DNA from: Takakia lepidozioides
Taxonomy: Eukaryota; Streptophyta; Takakiopsida; Takakiales; Takakiaceae
Direction of reading: 5' to 3'
NCBI GenBank assembly: GCA_030704615.1
Contig: CM060732.1
Location: forward strand, 28,255,053-28,319,052
DNA length: 64,000 bases
This document shows, piece by piece, positions 35,401-47,199 of the stretch; position 1 is the stretch's first letter, and every line of letters begins with the position of its first letter. The notes beneath the pieces are model-generated. The model worked only from the letters and a program-made list of their open reading frames with translations, did not search any database and was not told the origin of the DNA. The position numbers and the translations under genes were made by a program.

Positions 35401-36354
35401 TCTGTCCCATGTTCCCTCCACCATAACACTCCATATATATATGTGCTGGAATTTTATGACCATACTTCCAGTTTCTTAAATTGTGTTATGACTGAAAAGT
35501 CTTTGTCCCTTTTACTCCCTGTTCTCCAGATTACAGTTGCATGTGCACTGGCTGCCTACAAGTTGAATAGGCCTGTGCGGTTCTCACTCGGAACACAGAC
35601 ATGATTTTGATTGGCGGACGCAGCCCTACAAAAACCACCTTTACTGTGGGATTCACGGCAGATGGGAAAGTTACAGCCCTCAAAGCTCATGTTTTGATTG
35701 AGGCAGGTTGGTCTCCAGATATGAGTATCATAATACCTGGCAGTATTTCGAGTGCCATGAAGAAATACAATTGGGGGGCCTCGGATGTTACTATCCAAGT
35801 GTGTAAAACTAATTCGGCCACCAAGACTGCCATGCGAGCTCCTGGTGATGTGCAGGGGTCCTTCATTGCAGATGCAATAATTGAGCATGTGGCCGCAGCA
35901 CTGGGCATGGATGCACAAAAAGTGCGGGAGAAAAACTTTCATGATGCTTCAAGTATTGAAAAGTTCTGTGGGGCTGACAAAGTAGGCAGGCTACACTTTA
36001 GCCCTGATGTGGGAGAAGCTGAAGGCTTCTGCCAACTGGGAATTCAAAGAGAAAGAAGTGCAGGCCTTCAACTCTCAATCAAAATGGGCTAAGCGTGGCC
36101 TGGCTATGATCCCATGCATCTATGCACTGGGTGCGAGTCCCTCTGTCGCGACAGTAAGCATTTTCCAGGATGGCTCCATTGCAGCAGAGGTGGGGGGAGT
36201 GGAAATGGGGCAAGGGCTCTACACGAAAGTGAAACAGACAATAGCCTTTGGTCTCAGTAAACTATGGCCACAGGTGAGATTGCACCCCAGAAACCATGAG
36301 CGCAACTTACTGGATTTTTTGAGTAGAATTGCCCATGCAGAATTAGCATGTCCC

Positions 36355-36655
36355 CCATTTTCCGACGTGGTGACAGTGTCCTCCACGACGTGATTTGTGT
36401 TCCCTATATGGGGATCAATGAATGAATGAGGAAGGTATCAAGTGTTTCTAATTTAGAACATGGACACTGCACTGTACTTTGCAAAAGGGAAACATAAGAC
36501 TAGGAAGCATACTCTGTGTAGACAGCAAGATTTCGCCAAAGACTTACAGTGCATTCACTGATCACCTGGCTCTGGAGCCTCCGATCTACGGCATTTTGCA
36601 TCTTTGCATCATGTTGTTATGAAAATGACATGAGCCTGTGGCCTGCTGTTGATGG
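36355..36655. other. Spacer, no gene seen
   Basis: Short stretch between AAO copy B and the direct repeat at 36,656. No frame, repeat or RNA gene is recognised. Confidence 0.4.
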
Positions 36656-37383
36656 TTGCTAATACGTTCTTGAGTGGTTTGGTGTAGGAATTTAGGGGCG
36701 CTCCCAAGTGGAGAGCGGTTCCCCAATGCTCCCGGCATAAAAGGACGTTCCCAGGGCATTCCCCTGGGACCTTGAGGGTAATTTAGTTAGCTCCAGCATC
36801 CTACGATGATTCTCTATTTCTACGAATTTCATGCATTTGTAAGAATATTTTAATGATTTGTTTTTATTATTTAGCATGGTAATTCGCCTTATTTAAGGGA
36901 TTTTATCCGGACCCCCTTAACTTAAAAACACGAGTTTAAAGGCGACATCGTCCCCTTCCACCGAGGATATTTGAAGTCAAGTACCCGACCGTTGGGGGGG
37001 GCTTGGGCCAAGGAATGGCCATTGTTATTAGATCACGGGAATTACCTAGAGGTTTGAATTGTTATCATTCATCCGATGGACTGACCATTTATGTTGCATT
37101 TTGGGATCGCGCTAAGCAAGAGACACTGACTTGGGAAAGCGAACCGGTCCCTTCCTAGGAGGTAGGACACACAACCACCTCGGGATTTAGGGGGGGGGGG
37201 GGGCATTGGGCGGGAGATAGATGGCCTCCATCTCCCTGGGCTCGGGAGTCGTTTTGTGAAGGGATTTGAAGGGTCGTCCCAGCTATAAGCGTGTTGGGAG
37301 TCCAGGCATGTAGGAAGTAGTAATAAAACAAAGACTTGGAAGGCAATTACGATTAAAGACGTAGAAAACCCATAAACGTAGGG
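36656..37383. repeat. Direct repeat, left copy (possible LTR)
   Basis: This ~728-base sequence recurs, with small indels, at 38,865-39,582. It begins ttgctaatacgttcttgagtgg, and near its end has taataaaacaaagacttgg and cccataaac. It contains a G tract (37,190-37,204). The second base onwards is TG, as in LTRs, but a clear CA end, primer-binding site and target duplication are not visible. Confidence 0.65.
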
Positions 37384-38864
37384 CTCAAGGGCTCAAGGCC
37401 GTGTGGCCATTTGAGGCAAAAAGCAGAGGGAACGCTCCATGAAGTGGGAGAATTGAAGACGAGTAGGAGTGCCGGAGGATGACCAAGCTTGAGTACCATT
37501 CTATCGAGCGATTTGGTGCATCCCAAGCACCACTTGTTTTGGAAGGTGACTCACCATACATTCTTGACCTTTGAATTCATTCATTTCATTTGCTGTTCAA
37601 GCTTTGTCCAAGGAAAGGACCTTATAAGCATTGTTTGCTAAAAATCTATAAAAACTAACCCTCTTTCAAAGAGGATGTGAGGAGGATGTGTGTGCATCTC
37701 TATGTACATGTGTGACGAGCACATGTGTGAAGCTCCAGGAGACAGGGCCTTAGGAATCTAACCCAATTACGTCATGGAAGTGAAGGTAGATGTCCATTAT
37801 TATGTTTAAGGAGAGGGTGAGCTTGCATGAAGTGACGAAGGTCTTGTCAAATTTCCCTTTCTAGCTTAGTGGCGACGATCATATTGCATGAGATGGCGAA
37901 GCTATCGCCAAAATTTCCATATTATTACGATCATATCTATGATTCATAAACCCCCTGGCCATAGAGGACCATGGGAGGCGTTGCTAACTAACTTATATGT
38001 GGTTAAGCTATTTTGTAGAGGGCTGCCAAAAAAGGGAGAGCCCGGCACTTAAGTGCTGGCGCCTTAGGCGCCTTTGGGTTGGAGGTCAACCGAGGAGGGT
38101 GCCTAGAATCGCCATAGAGTGGCGCATCTAACACGGGTGGCGCGGCCTGCCCCCGTGGGGGGAGTTGACCCCTGGAGCAAAGTATGTTCACTGGTGCCAT
38201 GTGTGGCAGCACCAGGCGCCATAGCTTGGCCCGCGTAGGTACGGCACGAGCGGCAGAGACGATGAGCCTGCCTATTACCCGCTGGACCCGCGCCGGCGGC
38301 GGGCCAGCCATGCCGTGCCACATAGCGCTGGCCGCAGGGTATCAGTCTTAACCGTTAGGTAATTCGCTGGACCCCACCAGGGACTGTTGGTCCTTGGATC
38401 GGGTATTTTAAGGGGGGTTTTCTCCTTATGCATTTGATTTCTTATGCACTCTTCATGATATTCTTCTTGCATGAGAATAAGGGTGTGTTTTAGTGAGGGA
38501 TAAGAAATAGTTGGAACCATTGGATAGGCCCCAGCGAGGCCATCAGTTTGATATGTATTCCGGGGTTTGTGAAAGCACGGCTCACGGGTAGTTGCCACAG
38601 GTAGAGAGAGTGAGCCCAGAGACAGGGAGGAGAGAATCCTTGGTGGGGTTTCACAAGGTAGAATATGACATGTTTCAACTTCGTTCTAGGCTGGTTGCCT
38701 GCATAAATTAATTAGATTATATTTGGAAGTAGGTGGGAGAGGCGCAAGGAATGGACCCTGGGACCCACTGAATGTTTAATCATTGTTTACACACCAGGGT
38801 GGCGAGCAGATGAGAAACTGATGGGCAACAGATGTCATTCATCCTGGCCTGGTGATGGTTTAAG
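37384..38864. other. Spacer between the direct repeats
   Basis: About 1.5 kb with no gag, protease, integrase or reverse transcriptase. The minus-strand frames at 38,003-38,598 are not recognisable. If the flanking repeats are LTRs, this would be the interior of a non-autonomous element. Confidence 0.45.
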
Positions 38865-39582
38865 TTGCTAATGCGTACTTGAGTGGTTTGGTGTAGGAAT
38901 TTAGGGGCGCTCCCAAGTGGAGAGCGGTTCCCCAATGCTCTCGGCATAAAGGGGCGTTCCCCTAGGACCTTGAGGGTAATTTAGTTAGCTCCAACATCCT
39001 ACAATGATTCTCTATTTCTTCGAATTTCATGCATTTGTAGGAATATTTTAATGATTTGTCTTTATTATTTAGCAAGGTAATTCGCCTTATTTAATGGATT
39101 TTATCCGGACCCCCTTAACTTAAAAACGCAATTTTAAGGGCGGCATCGCCCCCTTCCGCCCAGGATATTTGAAGTCAAGTACCCGAACGTTGGGGCGGGG
39201 CCTTGGGCCAATGAACGGTCATTGTTATTAGATCTCGGGAATTGCCTAGAGGTTTGAATTGTTATCATTCACCCGATGGACTGACCATTGAGGTTGCATT
39301 TTGGGATCGCGCTAAGCAGGAGACACTGACTTGGGAAAGCGGATCTGGTCCCTTCCTAGGAGATATGACACACATCCACCTCGGGATTTAAGGGGGGACA
39401 TTGGGCGGGAGATAGATGATCCCCATCTCCCTGGGCTCGGGATTCGTTTTGTGAAGGGATTTGAAGGGTCGTCCCGGCTATAAGCGTGTTGGGAGTCCAG
39501 GTATGTAGGAAGTAGTAATAAAACAAAGACTTGGAAGGCAATTACGATTAAAGATGTAGAAAACCCATAAACAACACGTAGG
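38865..39582. repeat. Direct repeat, right copy (possible LTR)
   Basis: Same orientation and nearly the same length as 36,656-37,383. Differences are scattered substitutions and short indels, for example the shorter G tract. Sequence just left of both copies (ctgttgatgg / ctggtgatgg) is also alike, so a tandem duplication is an alternative to a retroelement. Confidence 0.65.
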
Positions 39583-39886
39583 ACTAGGAAACGCAAATCG
39601 CCCTGTGAATTAGAGATGTTAAATTTTACTTGCCGGTATGAAGTTAGACTATCTAGATCCGTCCATAGCTGCCACGGACCCCTGCACTTACCGCAGCCGG
39701 GATAGGCGGTTCGTTGAGCCCAACATACACCGCAACTTGCCACGACCCCCTAGGCTAGTATGCCGTCACCTTGGCCGCGCGCGACCAGGGCTCGTCACTG
39801 TGGATGAGGGAAATAAGGATATGTGAGATCGAACATGAGCTTTGTGAATGAAAATCCTACCATTTAGAGTTGTGGAAATTTGAGTG

Positions 39887-40400
39887 CACTATGGCGCACT
39901 CAGTTTTGTGCTGCAAAAAGAAGCACACAATGTGGAAGAGGAAGTAACAGATGAGGTATTGAGTGAGTAGGGATGGAGTGCCTTCAATGTACTTCATTTC
40001 ATAATTTGATATCCTGAAAAGGGTCCACAAATTGAGTGCGCCACCGCACTCAATTCCAACAAGTTTCACAATGACAACTAATGTTTTTTCACCTCCTCTT
40101 CAGAAACAAACCCTAAATGAGCATTGATGATGACCATTTGATTTTTTTTCACCTCTTCTTCAATAACATAAACCTGAAGAAGTTTCACAATGACACCTCA
40201 ATTTTTTTTCACCTCCTCTTCACAAAACTTGCCGTAAATAAGCATTGATGATGACCATCTTATTTTTTTCACCTCTTCTTCAATAACAAAAACCTGAACA
40301 AGTTTCACAATGAGAGCTCATATTTTTCCACCTCCTCTTCACAAACAAAGCCTAAATAAGCATTTGATGATGACCGTCTGATTTTTTTTCACCCATTGGC
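39887..40400 (-). repeat. Possible CACTA end with ~120-base subterminal tandem repeats
   Basis: At 39,887 the plus strand reads CACTATGGCGCACTCAG; gagtgcgcc, the inverted match, appears at 40,035. From 40,061 a ~120-base unit (aagtttcacaatgac ... cctcttcaataacaaaaacctgaa) repeats at 40,180 and 40,300, each with two internal ttttttcacctcctcttc-like words. Such arrays are typical next to CACTA ends. The matching opposite end was not found. Confidence 0.5.
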
Positions 40401-40440
40401 AGAAATGAAACACACAGGATATGATAAGCAACATACTTAC

Positions 40441-42831
40441 TCAAGGAATGGTTTCATGCAATCTGTGTTGTGCAAAATATACTCGTGTGCACTGTCTCGT
40501 TCTTGAATGGTGAGGACTCGTACACTTCCCCAATCCTTGAACCACCTCCCCACTAACTGAGTCTTCTTCATTGGAGTCCCACACCCTTCGGCTTGTAGCA
40601 TGAAATTCAGCCATATACTCAGTTAGAAACCCTAGGGCCTCATCCAAAGCATACCCTTCCGCCATGCTCCCTTCAGGTCGGCTCATATTCCTTACATAGC
40701 CTTTTAATGTCTTCATATACCGTTCCATAGGATACATCCAACGGCTAGACACGGGACCACACACCTCCAATTCGTCCACAAGGTGTATAAGCAAGTGAGT
40801 CATGATATCAAAAAATGACGGAGGGAATTCTTTCTCCAGCAGACACATAGTGATTGCAACATCTTCTTTTAAGGCCGGTAGCTCAGTTGGATTAATGATC
40901 TTTGCACACACTTTTCGGAAGACTCGAGAAAGCCTCATAATTGCCATCCGTGGACCCTTTCCCAATACCCCTCGAATGCAAAGAGGTAAAATCTGCTACA
41001 TCATTACATGGTAGTCATGGGTTTTCATTGTAGATAGTTTATTGTCAGCCACATGTTTTTGGAATGTGGCAGCATAACCTGTGGGGGCCTTTACTGCAGC
41101 CAATGTTTCCAAAAACATCACCTTCTCATCTTCAGTAAGAACATATGGGGCCAAAGGCTTCACCAACTTGTTCAGGTGAGAGGGATGGGGTCTCAACCAC
41201 AAGTGTTCACGAATGACATTGAGTTCCATATCCTTCCTAGATGTGGCTGTGTCCTTCTCCCCAAGAATGGTTCTCAGCACATTCTCACACAAATTTTTTT
41301 CACAATGCATCACATCCAGTGTGTATCGGATGAGTAAGTCTTTCCAGTATGGCAATTGGTTCAAAACAGTGACCCGTTTCATGCCATGTTCCTTTGAAGG
41401 GTCATGTTTTCCCCCCTCAGCCCCTCCCATTGCGAGATACAACTCTCTGGTTTTAGCCCGGTCAAATTGCTCACTTGCAGTGACCACCATAGGAGCTGTT
41501 CTATGTTCCACATGTCCATTAAAGTGGGACGAGTTATTCCTATAGGGATGAACAGCAGGCAAGTATCTCCTATGACCAAGATACAAAACTTTTTTGCATG
41601 CCTTCGAGTACCTGGAATCAACATTAGGGCCGCAAGCTGGGCAGGCCTTGTATCCCCCGTGTGCGCATCCTGCTAGCAACCCATAAGCTGGAAAGTCGTG
41701 GATTGACCACATCAAGATGGCCCTCATGCGAAATGACTGTTGCCCCACTAGGCTACTTCCATCCAATGCCTCCACACCAACTTCCCACAACAATTTTAGC
41801 TCATCCACAAGGGGCTGCAGATAAACATCTGCATTGTCATTTCCCACAGATTGTGGTCCAGGAATCAATAAAGCCAACATCGTGAAAAATGGCTTAGTAC
41901 ACAGCCAGGGTGGAAGATTATAGTTTACCAACATGACAGGCCAAGTTGACCATTTGTTTGATTTATCACTGTAAGGATTGACACCATCCCATGCGAGACC
42001 CAATCGCAGATTTCTGGGGTCCGCTGCAAACTCAGGCCATTTTTGGTCAATGTGGGCCCAAGCCTTGTTGTCTGCTGGGTGCCTAACCAAGCCATCCAGA
42101 CTTCGATTCTTAAAGTGCCATGACATTAACTCTGAGATGGATTTGGCTTTATACATTCGAAGCAACCTTGGAATGATAGGGAAATGTCGAAGGACCTTAC
42201 GAGGTACTGGTGTCTTCGTACCCACCACATAACGACGTGCCTGACATTTTGGACAAACCTCCAAATTCTGAAGCTCCCTTCTGAACAACACACAGCCTTT
42301 CGGACATGCATGTATACTCTCGTAATGAAGCCCGAGTTCCATTATGAGTTGTTTTGCCTCATAGTGGGACTTTGGCAGGCAATTGTCTGCTGGCAACAGT
42401 TGTCTTCCTAACAATGTAAGGAGTTCATCGACAAAGGTGTTTGACACACCATGGGTTTGACAAGCATTTAACAGCAGTAAGGTAGCAGACAATCGAGAAG
42501 AAGAACTCCCTACATATAAAGCCCTGGATGCCTCGTGCTCAAAACGTAAGGCACTCGCTGCACCACGATCACCATCGCTCTTCAGTCCACCATCAGTCTG
42601 CTCTGGCACTCCATCTGTGTCCCATTGGCCCTGTGTTCCATCTCCCGGTTCCTCATGTGCATCACCAGTTTGCACCCCATTATCTATAGTTGCGAATGTC
42701 TCCCGGAGCATTCTAAGCATGTCAAGATTACGATCCAAGGTATCATGACCACCTGCAGGGCTGGTTTCCATTCTAAACCCCTCATGTTCGTCTCCAGAGT
42801 TTTCCTGCTTAGTACATATCAGACGCCACAT
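40441..42831 (-). pseudogene. tnp2-like: CACTA transposase tnp2 (Transposase_21), one stop from open
   Basis: The minus strand is one frame from ATG at 42,831 to 40,441, broken only by TAG at 40,998-40,996. The first part (611 codons) has the tnp2 landmarks: NCLPKSHYEAKQL, CPKGCVLFRRELQNLEVCPKC (a Cys pair region), KWSTWPVMLVNYNLPPWLC, LIPGPQSVGND, ADVYLQPLVDELK, and the Cys-rich GCAHGGYKACPACG. It also has PYWKDLLIRYTLDVMHCEKN. After the stop come FFDIMTHLLIHLVDELEVCGP and RWMYPMERYMKTLKGYVRN, the conserved C-terminal region (DUF4218-like). The stop replaces the first Q of the usual HVLMQQILP, so CAG to TAG is likely. Near 40,530 the frame shifts: the expected ending (TSIFCTTQI) is in another frame. 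The N-terminal transposase-associated domain is not seen. In CACTA elements this protein cuts and joins the ends. Confidence 0.88.
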
Positions 42832-44415
42832 GACAATCCACTATAAGATGGGGAGTTTTTTCATTTGCAATAGTGGATGTGGAACGTGCCATTATACAAG
42901 CACGTGGCAATAGGAAAACGGACATGTACAATACTCTACACCTTACAGCAATACCGCTACCAGGAATTTGAACTGCTTCTTATAATTTCAAAGTATGCAT
43001 CTGCAAAGGGAAGAGAATCCAGAGATATGCACCGAGAGTTCTCGTAAGTTAGGATCTCGCAAGTTCAAAAGCAGATGACGCTTAGCCCGGCCAATGGTTT
43101 GCCAGTTCCCACCATGACAGGCATTGCATGGACATAGAATTTTCCGAAGACCCAGTCTTCTTGCTCACGCTTCCTCTAGTTTCCACAATCTGTCATCGTC
43201 ATGTTCTGCTTGTGTCCACCTTTGCAATCGATGGGCAGTAGGAGGGATCATCTTGGCGAGTGAGTGAGATTTGTCAGGAAATGGAGACCCAAATAGAGTG
43301 TCCAGAAGTTACACCAGGGCGCAAGCCTACAGCGAGGGAGGTAGAACGAGCAAAGCGTCAAGCGGAGAACAAGGCATTCTTCGCACGACTGAAGATCTAC
43401 GACATTGCAAAGAGGTCCAAACTTCGGTTTTTTTCATATCCCCTACCTAGCCCTAGCCATGAAACCGCATTAAAAGCTCCAAACCTGCAGAGAGGATATG
43501 TTAGGGTTTTGCAGCTGCTGACTTTGTCTTTCTTCTTCTTTGCAGCGTCGAAGAGAGCTTGAGTCGCCCTAAACGCCTCGTTGAGGAAATCCTCAAACAC
43601 ACAGGTCCTCCTCGCCGAAGTCACAGAGTTCAACTCCTGCACTCTGCAATGTCACAACGGGAGAAAGAGGTAGAGCAAGAGGAGGAAGCGCAGGTTCAAG
43701 CAGAGTCAGACACAGAGGAGGCACGAGAGCAAGAATTGCAGCGAGACCAAGATTATGCCGCACATGAAGACTTCAACGAGACCAGCACGGAGTCAGAGAT
43801 GGAAACGATGAAAGAAGCCCCAACAAAGACAAAGCGCGCAAAGCACCCTGCAAACTCCCCAACCCATCAGCAGGTTTGCGATCTGCACCAAAGTTCTGTC
43901 TCCATGTGCATATGAAAAGGCAGTGAGGGTAAGAAACAATTGTAGCAAGGTTGTTGGGCATGAGTCTTGCATATGAATTTGGGTGGGAAAAGGCTCACTG
44001 GAATGTCAACTCTAGTTGCCTGCTTTCTGGCTTAGTCTGGATTGTAATGAGGCCAACAGTTGTGGGGGTCATACTTCTTCTTCAACAAAGCCAGATAGAC
44101 AATGCAGCACTAGAGGCACTTGAAGTCCTTACCCCTAAACCCTCCAACATCTCTTTGCCAATTCAACTTGTGGACCATGTGCCTTTGTTTTCAGCAATGT
44201 GAGTGTTGGTACTCTTATGGTATGCTTGACTCTCCTTCATGATGGTATATAAATGTTGCCTCTTTTTCCTTTTTCATCTTGAACCCATAAACTGAGAATA
44301 GTGGTTTTGACTTGGTGATTGTCTCTCACCAATCCATGGACCAAGAAGAAGAACAACATGAACGGTAGTGACAAGCCACTTTGTCTAACTTCATTTTCAT
44401 CAGAGAGAGAGAGAG

Positions 44416-45548
44416 ATTGTACTCATAAGACGTTGTTTGCCGTAGCCTTGTGGACATTGACCCCGCGCCCAGTTTGAGCGGGAACAAAAGGGACAGAACC
44501 TACCTCTGTCAGGGGCTGACGTTGGTAGTAAGACTTACCTTCATATATAGAATTAATTCGGGTTTTCCATATATCCTCTAGAAATCCTTCTTGTATAGAT
44601 TGACAATGACGCCTTGTCACCAGCGAAAGGGGATCGTTTCAGTCTTCTAGATCAGGTTAAAGAGGAGAAGTAGGGATTGAATTCTGTCTTGAAGTTGATG
44701 GATTGAACCGTCTCTGCCAACGCCTGATTTATGTTGGCAACCCGCATGGGATCGCCACCGTGCTTGATAAGCTCGTTGACAATACCATCAGGTCCACCAG
44801 CTTTATATCCATTTAAATGTTCAATTGCTTCCACAATCTCAGAAGGACTAATGGGAGCGTTATAAGCCATTGAAATATACTCCAGTTCATCAGGGCTATT
44901 TTGCATCATAGGAACAGTTTTTCCAACTGTGTCCCTCCATTCAGTAGAAGACCCCTCACTGTTAGACCTAGAAGTTATGCCAAGGATACTGTAGTGAGTT
45001 TCAAAGGTTTTGACAATGTCAACCGATGAAGTCATCACTGCACCTTTAGTAGTCTTCAGCGCTTGTACTTGCTGACCGTTTTTCGGCTTGTACAAATGTT
45101 GAAGGGCCAACCAGAATTTCTTGTCATTACCACCATGGTGGTTTGAGTTTATTTCACTGTATAACTTGTCCCAGTATAATTTCTTCTGAGACCTAACAAG
45201 CTGTTTGATATCTTTACGGAGCTGGTAGTACCTCACCCACAATTCTCTGTTGGTTTCCAAATTGCAGCACTCTTTATAAAGGGCTGAAGATCTTCTAGAC
45301 AGTTAATTAACCGTCTGCCATTAGAATTCAGTTCGTCCTCACCAAAAGGTCCAATGATATCGTCCTGATGGAGCCCTTTGCCCACCCGGGCATTGAAGTC
45401 ACCCAATAGCACCACCTGACCTTTGGCAAGGAACGAAACACAGTCCAGCTTTACATCTTCGAAGGCTTTGTCTGCATCAGCACAAAGCGTCCCCTCTGTG
45501 GGCATGTAAACACAACCCACAAAGAGGTCCTTCGTCCTCGAGACTTTC
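44416..45548 (-). mobile_element. LINE copy with internal deletion, in the intron
   Basis: On the minus strand: endonuclease end (QVVLLGDFNARVGKG, then DELNSNGRRLINCLEDL), the spacer region (LWVRYYQLRKDIKQLVRSQKK, then EHLNGYKAGGPDGIVNELIKHG), then directly the 3' end (FLEDIWKTRINSIYEG). The reverse transcriptase core is deleted near 44,600-44,650. It is flanked on both sides by GA-rich sequence (tcagagagagagaga), which may be the target duplication. Same family as 57,260-58,794. Confidence 0.8.
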
Positions 45549-45576
45549 AGAGAGAGAGAGAGAGAGAGAGAGAATG

Positions 45577-45900
45577 CACTCCTGAGAAGTTGCTTATCAT
45601 AGCCTTGTGGCCACAGACCTTGCCCGTGCCCAGCAGAACATTCTGGGGTCAGGGGAAAGATATGGAGGATGGTTCACAACCTGCATGCGAACACCAAAGC
45701 TTGTGTTGTGGTCAATAGCGAGAAGTCTAATTTCTTTGACATTGACCAAGGTGTAGCTCAAGGTTGTACCCTCTCCCCGCTGCTCTTCAATGTTTTCGTT
45801 TATCAGCCCCTTAAAAATTAGGAAAGCAAGAGATTTGGGTTACAGGTGGGTGATGCCGCCATACCAGCACTTATGAAGAGATCAGGCCTTATCAGGCCTT
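45577..45900. mobile_element. Older LINE fragments of the same family, mixed orientation
   Basis: 45,577-45,635 is a diverged minus-strand 3' end (gcttatcatagccttgtggcc). 45,650-45,850 is plus-strand reverse transcriptase in which FDIDQGVAQGCTLSPLLFNVF can be read, followed by GDAAIPALM. This corresponds to the segment before FADD in the copy at 58.7 kb. Confidence 0.7.
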
Positions 45901-46222
45901 GGAGTACACATCTGCCGTGTGGGTTGGCCAACTCCAATCATGCTAAAACTTTAGAATCCATTCAGCTTTGGGTGCTCAAAGAGAGCATGTCAGCGCGTGC
46001 ACCATAAGATGTCAAGGAAGAAAACCTTTGTAGAAGGAAGGTGTCGTTCTAGGACAGAGGTTTCCTTAGAGGTTTCTTTGTTTTTTCCTTCCTTGAATAG
46101 GCCAGCTCAGGGACATGGTTGACACAGCCCCCAGGAAGCCTGCCTCACCCCCCCCCCACCACCACCCGCCATGTTACCTTTGACACAGACTTCCAAACCG
46201 AGCATCTCCTCTGCAATGGCCT

Positions 46223-47170
46223 TCATGACACTTGCCTTCGATTCATGGCGGGTCTGCTGCTCGGGGGATCAATGCCATACATGGGATCTGTGTCACATAG
46301 GGGCTCCGCAGCGGACAGGGGATCAAGGTCCAGCAGCTTGGCCATACCCCCATTGAGTGTCCCAAGTCTTGTTCCACAAGTTCGGACAATTAAACCCTCT
46401 GGTACATGTGGCCGCAACATCTTGAACACCTTCACTTGGTGCTTGCATAGGTTCCCTTCCATGGCGTTAGTGTATACAGTGTCTGGAGAAGACATGCTTT
46501 TTACCTTCGCAGGATCCCCTGTGTGCTGGGGCAATTCCACGTTGGATTCCGGTGTCTGCCCAGCCATCCACACCGCATTTTGCACGAAATATCCCATCCT
46601 AGAGTTGCGAATGAAACCTTCAGCGTTCAAGGTCGAAATGTACCAATAATGTGTGAGGAGGCTACCTGGTAGGATGTAGACCGACCAATCCAATCGACGC
46701 TCGTCCATTTTGTCTTGTTTTGGACAAGCGCCTCTTTAGGTTGGCATGGTACGCTTCAATTCCAACATTTGTATCTTGTCTGGCATGTGGGATATTTTGA
46801 GCTCCAACAACCCACATGTCCACTTTCGGGATCCACCATTTGTGGATATACAAGAAGAACAATTCAGCTGCGGGATACTTTGTTTGTAAGTCATACAATT
46901 GAAACACAACCTAGGCCTGTGAAGAGTCACCAATGGGACCACCTTTATTGTACATAATGTCCCCCATACCTATCAAGACATTGGCCCTTAATTGGGCATC
47001 CTTGATCTTCTCAATGGCATTCCTCAGCTAGGCCCTTCGAACATGCCAAAGGCACAGGAAAACCGGCACCCCTGGGAACGTATGGCTGAACCATCCACAA
47101 AATCGCATTAGCAAGGCCACTACAATACCACAACAAGACCACCACAAATCATATACAAGTATGATTCTCT
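46223..47170 (-). pseudogene. MULE-type transposase remnant with partial SWIM motif
   Basis: Minus-strand frames, with stops and shifts, give CLWHVRRA, AIEKIKDAQLRANVLIGMGD, FFLYIHKWWIPKVDMWV, QDTNVGIEAYHANLKRRL, LLTHYWYISTLNAEGFIRNSRM and GNLCKHQVKVFKMLRPH. The last resembles the C-x-H half of a SWIM zinc finger as found at the end of MULE transposases; the first CxC is not visible. Stops lie in the reconstructed path (for example after HVRRA). It lies inside the large intron of the transposase-type gene. Confidence 0.7.
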
Positions 47171-47199
47171 GATAAGTGCTCCCCTGCTCCTGATCCCCT

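Larger units (their letters stand above)
28416..36273 (+). pseudogene. AAO-like: Aldehyde oxidase, copy B (3'-truncated, broken)
   Basis: Exons: 28416-28575, 29010-29833, 30549-31469, 32109-32205, 32613-32872, 33244-33459, 34317-34535 and 35530-36273. All junctions keep phase. Exons 1-2 hold both 2Fe-2S clusters (CGE+GGCGAC; QCGFCTPG...LCRCTGYRP). The words LHPIHKRLSG-like and VDLEDLGLNS match aldehyde oxidase rather than xanthine dehydrogenase. Exon 3 is the FAD domain (RNWGSVGGNL). Exons 4-5 are the hammerhead region (PKVFAELQASGEAIYVDDIP). Exons 6-8 begin the molybdopterin region (VITRRLGGAFGGKA; AMRAPGDVQGSFIA; VGGVEMGQGL). Defects: the intron 1 donor is TT instead of GT (28,576-28,577), and exon 8 has a 4-base and an 8-base deletion (near 35,590 and 35,987). 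The C-terminal exons with the catalytic Glu are missing. It is a pseudogene. Confidence 0.9.
28172..36354 (+). repeat. Segmental duplication, copy B (AAO-containing)
   Basis: This is the partner of 10,636-16,735. Copy B keeps the exon order; copy A has lost about 2 kb net. Both share the left edge (ggcactgggcg, then atatccgcccaacactg) and lose similarity just after tagcatgtccccc on the right. The later, C-terminal exons of the gene are absent from both, so the duplication may have copied an already truncated gene. Confidence 0.8.

Noticed and set aside
28416-36273. Xanthine dehydrogenase as identity of the molybdo-flavin gene
   Set aside because: The sequence after the second iron-sulfur cluster (CKSFACDVDLEDLGLNSF) and IHKRLSGFHASQCGFC match plant aldehyde oxidases better than xanthine dehydrogenase.
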